A DNA stretch of 64,000 nt from Cordilura impudica (taxonomy: Eukaryota > Arthropoda > Insecta > Diptera > Scathophagidae). The notes below the pieces were generated by a model. The model did no database searches and was not told the origin of the DNA. It saw only the letters and a list, made by a program, of their open reading frames with translations. The stretch covers positions 196,138,920 through 196,202,919 of the forward strand of contig OY821519.1 of assembly GCA_963682025.1 (NCBI GenBank), given 5' to 3'. Both the position numbers and the translations under genes were made by a program. Every line of letters begins with the position of its first letter. Within the stretch, counting starts at the first letter, position 1. Below are positions 1 through 12,200 of the stretch, one piece after another.

Positions 1-239
1 ACTTAAGGAAATGGATAAATGGACGTCATTTGCGGATTGCAACATTAGAAGATTATCCTTTAAGCTACACCAGACTTCACGCGAATGGAACACGAGAGGG
101 TTTGGGTGTGGCCTTTGAACTAATTGATTTCTTAAAGGAAAAATTCAATTTCACCTATGAAGTTAAAGTGCCGACGGGTAACATAATTGGTTCAAAAATG
201 GATTTCGCAAATAGTCTAATCGAAATGTTAAATACAACG
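1..239 (+). CDS. Ir76b: Ir76b-like exon a (partial, S1 ligand-binding lobe)
   Basis: The frame is open from base 3 (reading LRKWINGRHLRIATLEDY), so coding sequence enters from outside the window and no start codon is expected here. It encodes the beginning of the S1 lobe. It ends at an ACG|GTAAGC donor in phase 0, followed by an 87-bp intron with an ATTTAG acceptor. Confidence 0.8.
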
Positions 240-3200
240 GTAAGCATATTTCCTTAAAACAATGGGAATCATTAATAATGAATCACATAATGATGTGTTG
301 CACTGTTGATAACAATGTTCATTTAGGAAACCGACATGGCTGCTGCATTTTTACCTTTACTTTCGGAACAACGTAGTTATATATTCTATTCCTCTACCGT
401 GTTGGATGAGGGTGAATGGATTATGGTTATGCGACGTCCACGAGAATCAGCTTCGGGTTCTGGTTTATTGGCTCCATTCGATTATTGGGTGTGGATTTTA
501 ATCTTTATTTCTTTACTAACTGTGGGTCCCGTTATTTACTTATTGATTATATTGCGTAACAAGTTGACAGGCGATTCGGAACAGAAACCATATTCGTTGG
601 GGCATTGTGCTTGGTTTGTATATGGTGCTTTGATGAAACAGGGAAGCATTTTATCACCAATTGCTGGTAAGTAAAAAAAAAGTTTTTTACAATAATGCTT
701 ATAATGAAGTATGAATAAGTTAGTTATAGAGTTTTGAAATAACTGAACTTTTTATAATGCAGATTTCGAAGAATTTTGCATTTTACTCTCGAAAATATTC
801 TAAAAAATTGCGTTGATCGTATGGGCTATTACGATGCTACTCATCGAAGTTATTTGAATGAAATAGTGTTCCGGAATTAACCGCAAGGATTATACTTTCG
901 AATAAAATAACCCCAATGCAAAATGAAAACATTCTTAGTTTGTCATTTATAGCAAAATCCAAATTAAAAACTTATATGGTCTAGCCTGTATATATGTTTT
1001 TGAGGCAAGTAAGTGACTTTACTAAATATGGTCATGACCACCAGTTTTTGTACTCTTTTTTAGATTTGTTTTTATTAGAGCGTAATATCTTTCAATTGGG
1101 CAGCGTCATGGGAAGATTGATGGACTGCTATCTTTTTTACAAATTCAATATTATTTACCGAGAGTAAATTTAAAGTTATAGCAGCGCACAGTGGCGCCCG
1201 TAGAGCAAACGAGGTTGCAAAAATCACAATTTTCATGTGCGCCGACGAAGTTTTGAATAAACCCATGTTATAGGAAACTTTTCAACGATTTCAAATATGC
1301 TACTCTTAATAATATCACATTTTTAGTTTAGAAGATATAACCGTTCAAAGTTGACCGACTTTCGGTTTTCAAAAAAACACACAATTTTTAGTCAATTTGT
1401 TGCGATTTCAGGTGTAATATCACGAAAAATAGGTAACGAATCGCCTTATTTTTTGTTTGCATTGATTGATGTATTTATTAAATGTATAATGATTAACTGT
1501 TTGCTTTGTGTTTCTCCTGGTAAATCACAAACTATCCGTTTTTTCACTATTTTTCAACTTTGACGGAATATTTCCAGATATGGAAATATTGTATCAATGG
1601 ACAGATCGACACATGCGGCAAAGATTCAGAACTTGAAAAGAAAACAATTGCAAACATACAATTTAACATATAACCCATCTTGGTTCATAAATAATATAAA
1701 TATTATTTTCCCGGAGGAGAGTAAATGGCTGCTATCCCTTGGGCCTAAATTTGCACTTCCAGTGAACAACGAAAACTTCTCAACAGTAAACTTGATAGCA
1801 GATTTGGAGGAATGGGTTCAAACTCAAACGGATGATAGAGAAAAAGAGGTTATCAGATCAAAAATTGCAAACAGGATTTTGACTCATAAGAGAACAGTGA
1901 AAAACAACCAAAAAGATAAATTAATACTCAACATTTACAAAGAAACAAAACAGTTTTTAGAGAGATATAAGGAAGAAATAGTAATCACAAAATCTGACAA
2001 GGGAAACAAAACGGTTGTTATATATAAGGAAAATTATAGGGAAAAAATGGAGAAGCTGTTAGAGGACAAGACCACATATAAAACCATACGAGTAGATCCG
2101 ACACAAAAATTACACAGAATGAACAACAAATTAGTAAACGATTTATATAAACAAGAGCATATTACAAAATATGAAAAATATAAACTGATATCAAATTCAG
2201 CAACTGCCCCAAGACTGTACGGACTCCCAAAATTCCATAAGACAGATATGCCACTACGCCCAATTTCGTCGTCGGTTGAAGTTCCGTGTTATAACTTATC
2301 TAAATATGTAGGAAATATTTTGAAAAATATTATATCAGAAAAATATAATATTAAAAATTCATTGGAATTGAAAAATAGATTAAAAGACATAACATTAGAC
2401 AATGACAATATATTGATATCACTAGACGTTATATCATTATTTACAAATATTCCAATTCACTTGGCAATAACAAACATTATGACACGGTGGAACATTCTAC
2501 AAAAACATACAAGGATTACTAGATCACAATTCTTAAAAATACTTCAATTTTGTTTAAACGACAATAATTATTTCGTTTATGGAGAAACATTTTACAACCA
2601 AACTTACGGTATGCCAATGGGAAACCCATTATCCCCAACAATTGCCGACATTGTTCTGGATACACTACTGGAGCAGACAACACAAGAATTAGAGAAAAAC
2701 GGGGTTCAGATAAAATTTATAACAAAATATGTAGATGATTTGTTCGCAATAATTAGGAAAGGAGATGAAGAAGAAATACTTAAAATATTCAACGGATATC
2801 ACAACAAAATTAAATTTACTATTGAAAAAGAGGAAAATAATTCTATAGCATATCTAGATATGAAAATCCACAGAAATAATAGGAATATAGAAACAGATTG
2901 GTACACAAAAACAGTAGCATCAGGACGTTTAATGAATTATAACTCTACACAACCACAGAAACAGAAAATAAACACTGCTTCAAACCTTATCAACAAAGCT
3001 TTAAAACTGAGTGACAACAAATTCAAAAACAAAAATATAAATAAAGTGAAAGATATTTTAATACAGAATAGTTACCCAACCAATATTATAAATAATTTAA
3101 TAAAAAAGGCTATAACTGAAAATCCCGAAAACGGAAAGATTAACAACACATCTGGCAACACCAAAAAATTTTATAGTCTGTCATACATACCAGGGTTAAC

Positions 3201-6200
3201 AGAAAGAAAACAATTAGAAAAAATAATAAACTACGAAGAAGCATCATTAGCACATAAGCCCAACAAAACAATTAACGCGCTTTTTACAAGAACAAAAACA
3301 AAAATAGAAAAGGGAGAACAAAGTAATGTAGTATACGAAATAAAATGCATTGGTAAACCAAACGAAAGCTGTGATGACGTATACATAGGAACCACAAAAA
3401 GAAGTTTGAACACAAGAGTAGCAGAACACGAAGCTGATATTAGAAAAAATAAACAAACAACAGCTCTAGCACAGCATTGTTTAGAAAAGGGACACACTGC
3501 AGATCTTGATAATGTTAACATTTTAGACAAAGAAAGACGAGAGAATAAACGATATACTTTAGAAAGTTTGCGAATACAGCAAAAACAACAACGTGCAATG
3601 AATAAAAAGGATGACATAGACAACATTAACGCAAATTATACCATCGCAATAATTTAGTTTAGTTTCTAACTCCAACTGTGATACTTAGTTTATAGATTTT
3701 ACTGTGATATTTAATTTTTATCTTTGCATTTATTATTTTTAATTTATTTTTTGTGTTTTTATGTCGTGGTGTATAAAAAGAAATTATATGTTTTTGAAAA
3801 TTAAATGTAAAGATTGACCAAAGATTATTTGTAAGTAAAATTGTTTTTAATACTAATTTATCATGTTGTTGTACTAACTATTGTTCCTTTTGTACATTCT
3901 TATATTAACGTTGCCAGATTTAATAAATATTATCCCTGATGAAGCTGGAAAATACCAGAGAAACGTTGGATAAAAAATGAAATAAATTAATCTTTTATTT
4001 ACATTTAAGGAAATACATGACCTTGAAAGCCCAAATTAGAATATTCTAATACAAATCCCAAATAAAATAAGAAAAAGGTCGATTACACTAAAAAATTTAA
4101 AAAAAATCTGTATTTTTCTATATTTGCTATATTTGCAAAACATGTTCTTTGATTATTTCTTTACATAATTCAAAAGGTTTTACCTGCCCGTACGTGCCCG
4201 TTTGGCTTCTAGAGGTAAAAAAGGATAAAAAGACATGGTTGCAGAACTTGTATGGCGTGCATCCCTTACATGTTTTGACTGACAGTAGTTTGATTTAATA
4301 GTTTGAAAATTGCATTTTAAGTCGGTTGTCTACCTGTGAGCCTCTGCCAAAGTCTACTCCCAATATTCTGTTGCAGACACAGGATGCACAAAAAACTACA
4401 CATTGAAATTCGCAGGTACGCACCTCACTTAAAAATTACTTTGGAGTACAAATGGTCAAGAAAAATATTGACTTATGGTCCCTCCAGGTAGGCACAAATC
4501 TTATTTAGACACGAGCATAATATCAAAGTTGCATAATTCAGCATAAATCCATATGTATGCAGGGAACAGGTAAATTTTTAGGCATGGTAGCATATTGCAA
4601 AATAAGCATAATGCCTGGATTAGTCTACGACTGAAAGTTGGCGCAACAAGTACTGAAACCATGGCATTAAACAATTTAAAATTATTTGAACTGTTTAGAA
4701 GGTCGACCACACCAAAGTTTTTTACGGAAGAACTTGATAGCTTATACGGAAATATTGAGAGAAGCGAACTTATAAAAAATAATTTTTATCTGATATATGC
4801 AAATATTAAGGCAAAATGGATGAAATCTAATCGAACCATTCAGAACTTCAACTCCAAATACGAGGACCGACTTAATGAAGACACCATCCTGAATATATTG
4901 GCAGTAGATAAACCCACCACATCAACCAGAGGAGCAAAAGGAAGGCCAAAAAAAAGTATCGAGGAGTGTTCAGTTTTCACAAGAAAGAGGAAACTTGCCG
5001 ATGCCACCAATGACTTGACCACGAAGCATTTATCGGGCGCGCTGTCTATTAAATATACAAAGGATAGTGAAAGAGTTAGGTCGCAGATTACAAAATCTGT
5101 TGCTGATGCAAGCCCACTGCCACTAAAAAGGATTAAGGAAAGAATTCCCACGCCCACAAACGCACACATTAAAAAGTATGGTTCCGAAGAAGCCTTGGCC
5201 TTGTTTATGGACTTACAACTTTCCAAAGAAAAATTTGAGATACTACGGGCATCCTTGATGCGACACGGGGCTGACGTTTTACCAGGATACAAGCATATTA
5301 CCCAAGTCAAAATAAATTCACGACCACTGCATACGGAGTTTACGGAAGTCTCTGTGAAAGCCAATCTGCAGGATCTCATGGGCCATACAGCAAAACGGTT
5401 GTTGGAGAATCTTCCTGAAAATGAGGTGAACATTCTTCCTGAGAAACTGACATTGATGAGCAAATGGGGCTGCGATGGATCATCCGGACAAAGCGTTTAT
5501 AAGCAAAGGATATCTTCCGATGACGCTACAATATCGGACGGAAATATGTTTATGGCATCTGTTGTTCCTTTGCGGCTAAAATCTGATGTTTCCCTACACT
5601 GGAAAAATCCACGTCCGTCATCAGTGCATTATTGCCGACCAATAATGTTTCAGTTTGCAAGGGAATCGGCAAAACTCATAAGGACCACGGTGAAGGACAT
5701 TGAAGAACAAATAAGCAAGATTAAGCCTACAAAGCTGCAATTAGGAAAATATATTGAATGCAATTACGAGTTCCATCTGACCATGGTTGATGGAAAATTC
5801 CTAAACGAACTGACAGGAACAACCTCAACATTGTCATGCCCGATTTGCAAAAAGAGTCAGAAGAACTTTGGTAATTTAAACGATTCTACAAACGAGGAGA
5901 ATTACGAATATGGAATGTCACCGTTGCACGCAAGGATAAGGTGTATGGAGTTCTTGCTAAAACTGGCGTACACCCTACCACGAGAGGAGGAAAACTTCGA
6001 TGAAAATACATCAAAAAGGATAAGGAAAAGATCAGAAAGAAGCAAATTCAGGATGCTTTTTTTAAACAAGTTGGACTAAAAGTAGACTGTCCCAAGCACG
6101 GATACGGTAACTCAAACGATGGAAACACTTCTAGTAGGTATTTTGAAAATGATGAGGCAGTAACTAGAATCCCTGGAGTTGACAATCAAATCGTGAAAAG

Positions 6201-9200
6201 ATTGGGAACGATCTTGAATGTTTTAAACTGCAAAGAAAATGTCAATTCTACAAAATATGGAGAATATGCATCGAAAACTGCATCTCTTTTAGCAGAAATG
6301 TATCCACAGAAGAAGTTGACCCCGACCATCCATAAAATATTGGCGCATGGCAAAGATATAATTGAGTACCAATCTTTGCCAATTGGAGAGCTTTCTGAAG
6401 AAGCACAGGAGTCTCTTAACAAATTTTATAAAAAATATAGATTGCAGAACACATTCAAAGCATCAAGGGTAAGGCAAAATGAGGACCTCTTCAACATGTT
6501 GGCAGCATCTTCCGATCCACTTATATCTTCCCTGCGGCATGTGAAGTCACGAATAGAGTTAGAAAATAATTATAGTTTAGAAATGATTAGTCTTTTAGAT
6601 ATACCTTCTCTTGCGAATTGTGATGAATAATTTACAGAAAATTGAAAAAATAAATTTAAAAAAGAAGTAATTTTTTTTTAATTTGTTGGGTAATAATTTA
6701 AAACATAAAACCCTAAAGAAAAAAAATAAAAACAATCTAAAAATGTAAAAATTATTTTTTTTAGTTACCATAAAATTGATTTTTCTACAAATTTTAACTT
6801 TGATAACCCATAAGTAGGCCCCTACGTAGCACCCTTTCCAAACGCTCATTTCATAGGCTGAACAGTTATCTATCATATGCTGTTTAAACTGTTCAATTAT
6901 GTTATTCGGTTCAAAAGATATGATTTTTGCAACGAAAAAACTCAAATGGCGCCACTGTGCAGCGTAATGAACTGAAGCTAAATCAGGCCAAAATAGAGTG
7001 AATTCTTCTTTTGCTCTTCTGTACATTTCTCCATTAAGGGTTTAGGTTGTTATAAATGGGCATGACTCTTTCTCGCATAACCTGCAAGAGGAGATATTTC
7101 AAACCTTTCAATGCCAATATAAATTTTCTAATCTAAAAGTGTCTATTGAGGAAAAGAAAGAATGCGTCTGCTTTGACACACTCTACGCTGTCTGTAATAA
7201 CTCATCAATTGTTCTTTCCCAAAAGTTCATAGAACTTTCTTGTTCTAATGTTTATGATTTTCTGTTACTTTTCCGACACCTTTGGCACCTTTGATTTCTT
7301 TCGGATTTTTAAGCCATTCCTTTCCTTGTATTTGAACCCTAATCAGCATGGTTAATTCCATGTTTTCTTGAAACACCTCTATTATTCTTTAGTAATGACT
7401 TGAAGAATTTTATTTTCTAAATTCTTACTTCACGGTTCATTTTTTATTCCTTCCACGATATACACACATAGGATTTCATAATAAAGTTTCAGAACATTAT
7501 CTACAGTACTTCTAGCCATTTTCAAGCCTTTTTAGAAAAAAATTGCACTGGCAGGTTTGGACTTGCCTTCCATTTATCTTAGCTCATAAACAATTACTCA
7601 AAACATTTAAAACTAAATATTATTTTTAGAAATTCTAATTTAGTTTCTGGCAGTTAGATCCATTACCTACTGTGAATTTTACGAATTTCAAACACTTCTT
7701 GCAATATAGAAAAGTCTAGTATTTACATTATTTGTTTACAAAACTATTTCACCAAGTTTGATTTTAAATAATTTCCTACTACCATTTATGATACATATGT
7801 ATGTATTTATCTACTCCCCCTGAGGTCAATTAGTTGTTTGCATAAAGAACTATTATTCCATTATATTAATTCCATCAAATATGTACGTTTTTTTAATTTC
7901 GCAAATAGGAATGCTAATATTTGTTTAAATAATAAAATCGATATGTTTAAAATAAATAAATGTGAGTTAAAGCCATTTAAATAACTTGATGGCAAAAGCA
8001 GGCCAATCATCCTGCATATCATGTGACACATACGTTTTGAAAAAGATAATAATAAAGGAAAAATATTAAGAGTAGAATGATAAAATTACATCTACTTACG
8101 ATTAGACTAACAAAAGTTCAGTTGCCTGGTCCCATGCGTTACTGTAAAAAAATTATATTCGGTCTAGATCTATAATATAAGTCACAAGAAAAGGTTTAAG
8201 ATCAAACTTTGGTTACACTCATACAATATAAACGTTAACAGTTTATTGTTCTACAATATATTGCTACAACACATGTTTATAAATATTGTCGTAACTTTGC
8301 TTTTGTTATATAAAAAAATAAATAATAAAAAAATAATAAAAAATAAATAATAAAAAAATAAACAAAGCAAGTAAGAAAATTTAAGTCGATCCAACTTTGC
8401 TAAGGCAATAACTGGATATAGAAAATACGCATAAGCTAAATATTACTGCTATTGTTATAAATTTGTCGCGTACATTAGTTCCCATGACTAGGTAAAAAAA
8501 TGGACGGTTCATGACCATATTTATCATAGTTTTTGATTTTTTCAAACACATATATAAACCAAATTTTGAAAAAATCTACGCAATATCTTAGTTTTTTTGG
8601 TAGATTTAAATGAAGATCAAGAAACAACTATATATTATGGACTATGACTAAAAATGGTCCTATAGGGTTTATTTTTGGACTACTGATTAGTGGGTATAAT
8701 ACGCATACATTCATAAAATTTTATCGATATTGGAGAGGCACCCTTTATACAAAATAAATATTAAACATGATATATCTGGAGTAGTATGATAGGGAGAGCT
8801 CTGCAAATTTGTGCGAGGTCACCTATTATTACGACAGGGAGAGCTATTCAAATTTGTGTGAGGTCACCTATTATAAATGACTAGCAGATTCCAGCCCTCG
8901 AAATTCGACCGCAAATTGTAGGAAATTTTATTTTTTTATTAAATAAAGACCCTAAAAGTATGCTTATCAATTATAGCCAATTCACAAATCAACACAACAA
9001 AAAACTCATTTTTATTACAAACCCAATAACAAATTTAATAAACACACACATAGCATTGTATAATTATACCCTATACCACTATGTGGTTTGGGTATAATTA
9101 CTTTGTGCTGCTGTTTTTAACTACCAAAAATATTTGACCTAGGCCCATCTTTTATTATACCGATCGAATCAGAATCACTAACAGATTCGATTTAACGATG

Positions 9201-12200
9201 TCCGTCCGTCCGACCGTCCGTCTGTGTATCCATGTAAACTTTGTAATCAAACTGCAGGTCGCAAATATGAATATATTTTGATGAAATTTGGTATATTAGC
9301 TTTTGTCAGCCATAGGATGAATGCTATTGAAATTGGTGAGAATCGGTCCATGTTCAGACCTAGCCCCCATACAAATGACCCCTATGAAATCGACATAAAT
9401 TGCCATAAGATCCAAATTGTCATATAGATATCACTCAAATTGGGTTTATATGCGTTTATTACACCCATTAATGAGTAGTCAAAAAATTATACCTATGGGA
9501 CAACTCTTAGTCATATGCCCCATATAGAGCTGCTTCCCGATCTTCACTTAAATCTATCAAAAAACAAAAATATTGCACTGATTCTTCTCAAAGTTGTTTG
9601 TAAATATAGTCAGGATCGGTCCATTTTTGGGCCTAGTCCCCATATAGATATAGCATCCGATATGAACTTCTTCATATCCGCGGCCAAAAAAATTAATAAA
9701 AATCCCACTCAAATTTGGTTTATGCTTATTTTCTATGTCCAGTTAGTTGGGCCTATGAGATAGGGTCTCTAAACGCATGGTATAGGGTATCATATAGTCG
9801 GTCTAGACCCACTATAATTTTCTTACTTGTTTTATGTATGTGTTAGTAGCAACTTTAAATGCAATTTACTCAAAATAAAGGAAAAAATTTCAAAATACGT
9901 AAATCTGCAAATCGGCTAAAAAGAAATACCTTTCAAATAATACACGTTTGGTCAAAATCGGGATAAAACGGTAAAACAAAACATCAGTCACAAGAAATCG
10001 CCTAGCCTATTAATATTAAAGATAATAACCATACCGAAAATAGGTGGGATCGGATAAGTGGATGTGGCATCCCCACACGTAGTAATTATTCAATACCATA
10101 TATCATGAGTACTATAACATAGATAGCTTTGAAAATTTGTCTGAGGTCAGCTATTAAAATGTGAGTAGTAAAACAGATAATGGGTGTGATCGGATCAATG
10201 GGAGTGGCACCCCCATACAAAGATATATTAAATGTTACCTATCTGGAGTGCTGTAATAGTAAGAACCTTGGGATTTTGATTGAGACCATAAGTTATTTGT
10301 CTGATTAGTCGAAAAAAGTGGGCGTGATCGGAGAAGTGAGCGAGGCACCGCCCATACAAAGTAAATATATAATATCATATAACTGCAGTACTATAAAAGT
10401 GAAAGCCTTGATATTTTGATAAATCAGATAAAAAATGGCGGGATGGGATTAGTGGACGTGGCACCTCCTATAGAAAAAATAACAAATTCTAAGAAACCGA
10501 GAGTCATGGAACCTTTGAGTAGTCGTGGGAATCGCCAAATTCAAAATCAAAAATCGCCAAAACTGAAAATCGCGAAAAACAAGAATCACCAATCAAAAAT
10601 CGCCAAAAACAAAAATCTTTAAAATCAAAAATTGGAAAATCGCCAAATCGAAAATTGCTAAAATAAACAAGTTAGAAAATTATAGTCGGTCTAGACCGCT
10701 ATATGATACCCAATACCATGCGTTTAGAGACCCTATCTCATAGGCCCAACTAACTGGACATAGAAAATAAGCATAAACCAAATTTGAGTGGGATTTTTAT
10801 TAATTTTTTTGGCTGCAGATATGAAAAAGTTCATATCGGATGCTATGTATTTCTATATGGGGACTAGGCCCAAAAATGGACCGAACCGAAAAAGGCTTAT
10901 GCACTAAATTTCATTAAAATACATTCATATTTGCGACCTGTAGTTTAATTACAATTACGTGGACACACAGACGGACGGACGGACGGACGACTCAGAAAGT
11001 GATTCTGAGCCGATCGGTATAATAAAAGATGGGTCTAAGTCAAATATTTTTGGTAGTTACAAACAGCAGCACAAAGTCATTATACCCAAATCACATAGTG
11101 GTATAGGGTATAAAAATAAATAAAATATTTCGAAAAATAAATGTTAAATTGATTCACTGGCATCAATTACCCACAGCATAATTATCACTGTTTTTATACC
11201 CTATAACACAATGTGGTTTGGGTATAATGACTTTGTGCTGCTGTTTGTAACTACCAAAAATATTTGACCTAGACCCATCTTTTATTACACCGATCGACTC
11301 AGAATCACTTTCTGAGTGAAATCGACATAAATTGCCATAAGATCCAAATTATTATATAGATCTTAATCAAATTGGGTTTGTATGTGTTTATTATATCCAT
11401 TAATCAGTAGCCCAAAAATAATCCCTGTAGGACAATTCTTAGTCATAGTCCCCATATAGAACTGCTTCCCGATCTTCACTTAAGTCTATCAAAAAACAAA
11501 AATATTGCACAGATTTTTCTCAAATTTGGTTTGTATATATTTTTTCACAATATAAGTTACTTTACCAAATATGATCAGGATCGGTCCATATTTCGACCTA
11601 GTCCCAATATAAATAGGGTCTCTAAACCATGGTATAGGGTATCGTATAGTCGGTCTGAACCGACTATAATTTCTTACTTGTTTTAAAAATATTTTTATAT
11701 ACATATAGCATCGGAGTCAGATTTGGAGTAAGAGTCGTAGTCGGAGTCGGAACTTTTATTTGACGACTCCACAGCCCTGATGAATAGGATGGAATAGCAT
11801 ATCGAGATTGCCTACATTTTTAAAATTTGTTAAGTCATCCACTATGTAGTGAATCAAAATTGATTGATTGATTGTATATATAATTAACCGAAACACATTG
11901 AAACACATCTGTTAGAATAGTGTTGATTGAGTCGTTTGATATGTCAGTAATATCAGCAAGATCTTTAGTGGTCAATCCATGATATTTTAGCACCTACTGT
12001 TTGATTTCATTGACATGTTGTTCATCAGTCAATGTTTTTATAGTCCAAGACATTCTATGTTTTCAACGCACATTAAGTTGTTTATAAATACGTGCGTGAC
12101 TATAGATCCAATGAAGATATTGACACGTAATTTGGCGTATCTGTGAAAAAGTACTATCAACCTGAAAAAAGTATATATTTACATTAATTTATAAACCCGC

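Larger units (their letters stand above)
1335..3990 (+). mobile_element. Penelope-like retroelement nested in Transib copy 1
   Basis: Contains a single intact ORF with reverse transcriptase and GIY-YIG endonuclease, a 3' untranslated part with a hammerhead-like motif, and AT-rich ends. The limits are approximate. The left end lies between the Transib terminus and about 1590; the right end lies near the AAATAAATTAATC stretch at about 3990. No target duplication was identified. No second CTGATGA motif was seen upstream of the ORF, so the copy may be 5'-truncated. Confidence 0.8.
1187..6959 (+). mobile_element. Transib DNA transposon, copy 1, with nested Penelope-like element
   Basis: Both ends are present and begin with the same 12 bp, CACAGTGGCGCC, in inverted orientation. 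The element is flanked by an exact 5-bp duplication, CAGCG, at 1182-1186 and 6960-6964. Inside are a Transib transposase (4661-6630) and a Penelope-like retroelement in the 5' untranslated part. Known: Transib elements make GC-rich 5-bp duplications and are the transposon lineage related to RAG1. The element lies in intron 3 of the Ir76b-like gene, inserted into an older transposase remnant. The coding region has only one visible frameshift, so the copy is fairly young. Confidence 0.9.
8691..10660 (+). mobile_element. Helitron A-family fragment, interrupted by a second Helitron
   Basis: 8691-8880 and 10023-10660 carry the same modules as the Helitron at 47790-49613, in opposite orientation: TGTGAGGTCACCTATT, then GGGATCGGA..AGTGG..GTGGCACC, repeated about every 135 bp. 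At 10520-10660 there is a CGCCAAAAAYAAAAAT minisatellite, also found at 48390-48500. Removing the nested element joins ACCTATTATAAATGA to TAATAACCATACCG, as in the other copy. The outer ends are not defined. No Rep/helicase ORF, so non-autonomous. Confidence 0.6.

Noticed and set aside
3231..3626. Minus ORFs of 131 and 69 aa under the Penelope-like ORF
   Set aside because: Antisense shadows of the GIY-YIG region; composition is Phe/Cys/Leu-rich as expected for antisense of A-rich code.
4840..5463. 207-aa minus ORF opposite the Transib transposase
   Set aside because: Antisense shadow; the plus frame carries the conserved motifs.
9197..9223. GTCC/GGAC tetranucleotide tracts considered as CRISPR-like or satellite arrays
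   Set aside because: They are the internal microsatellite of each DINE-like copy; no spacers.
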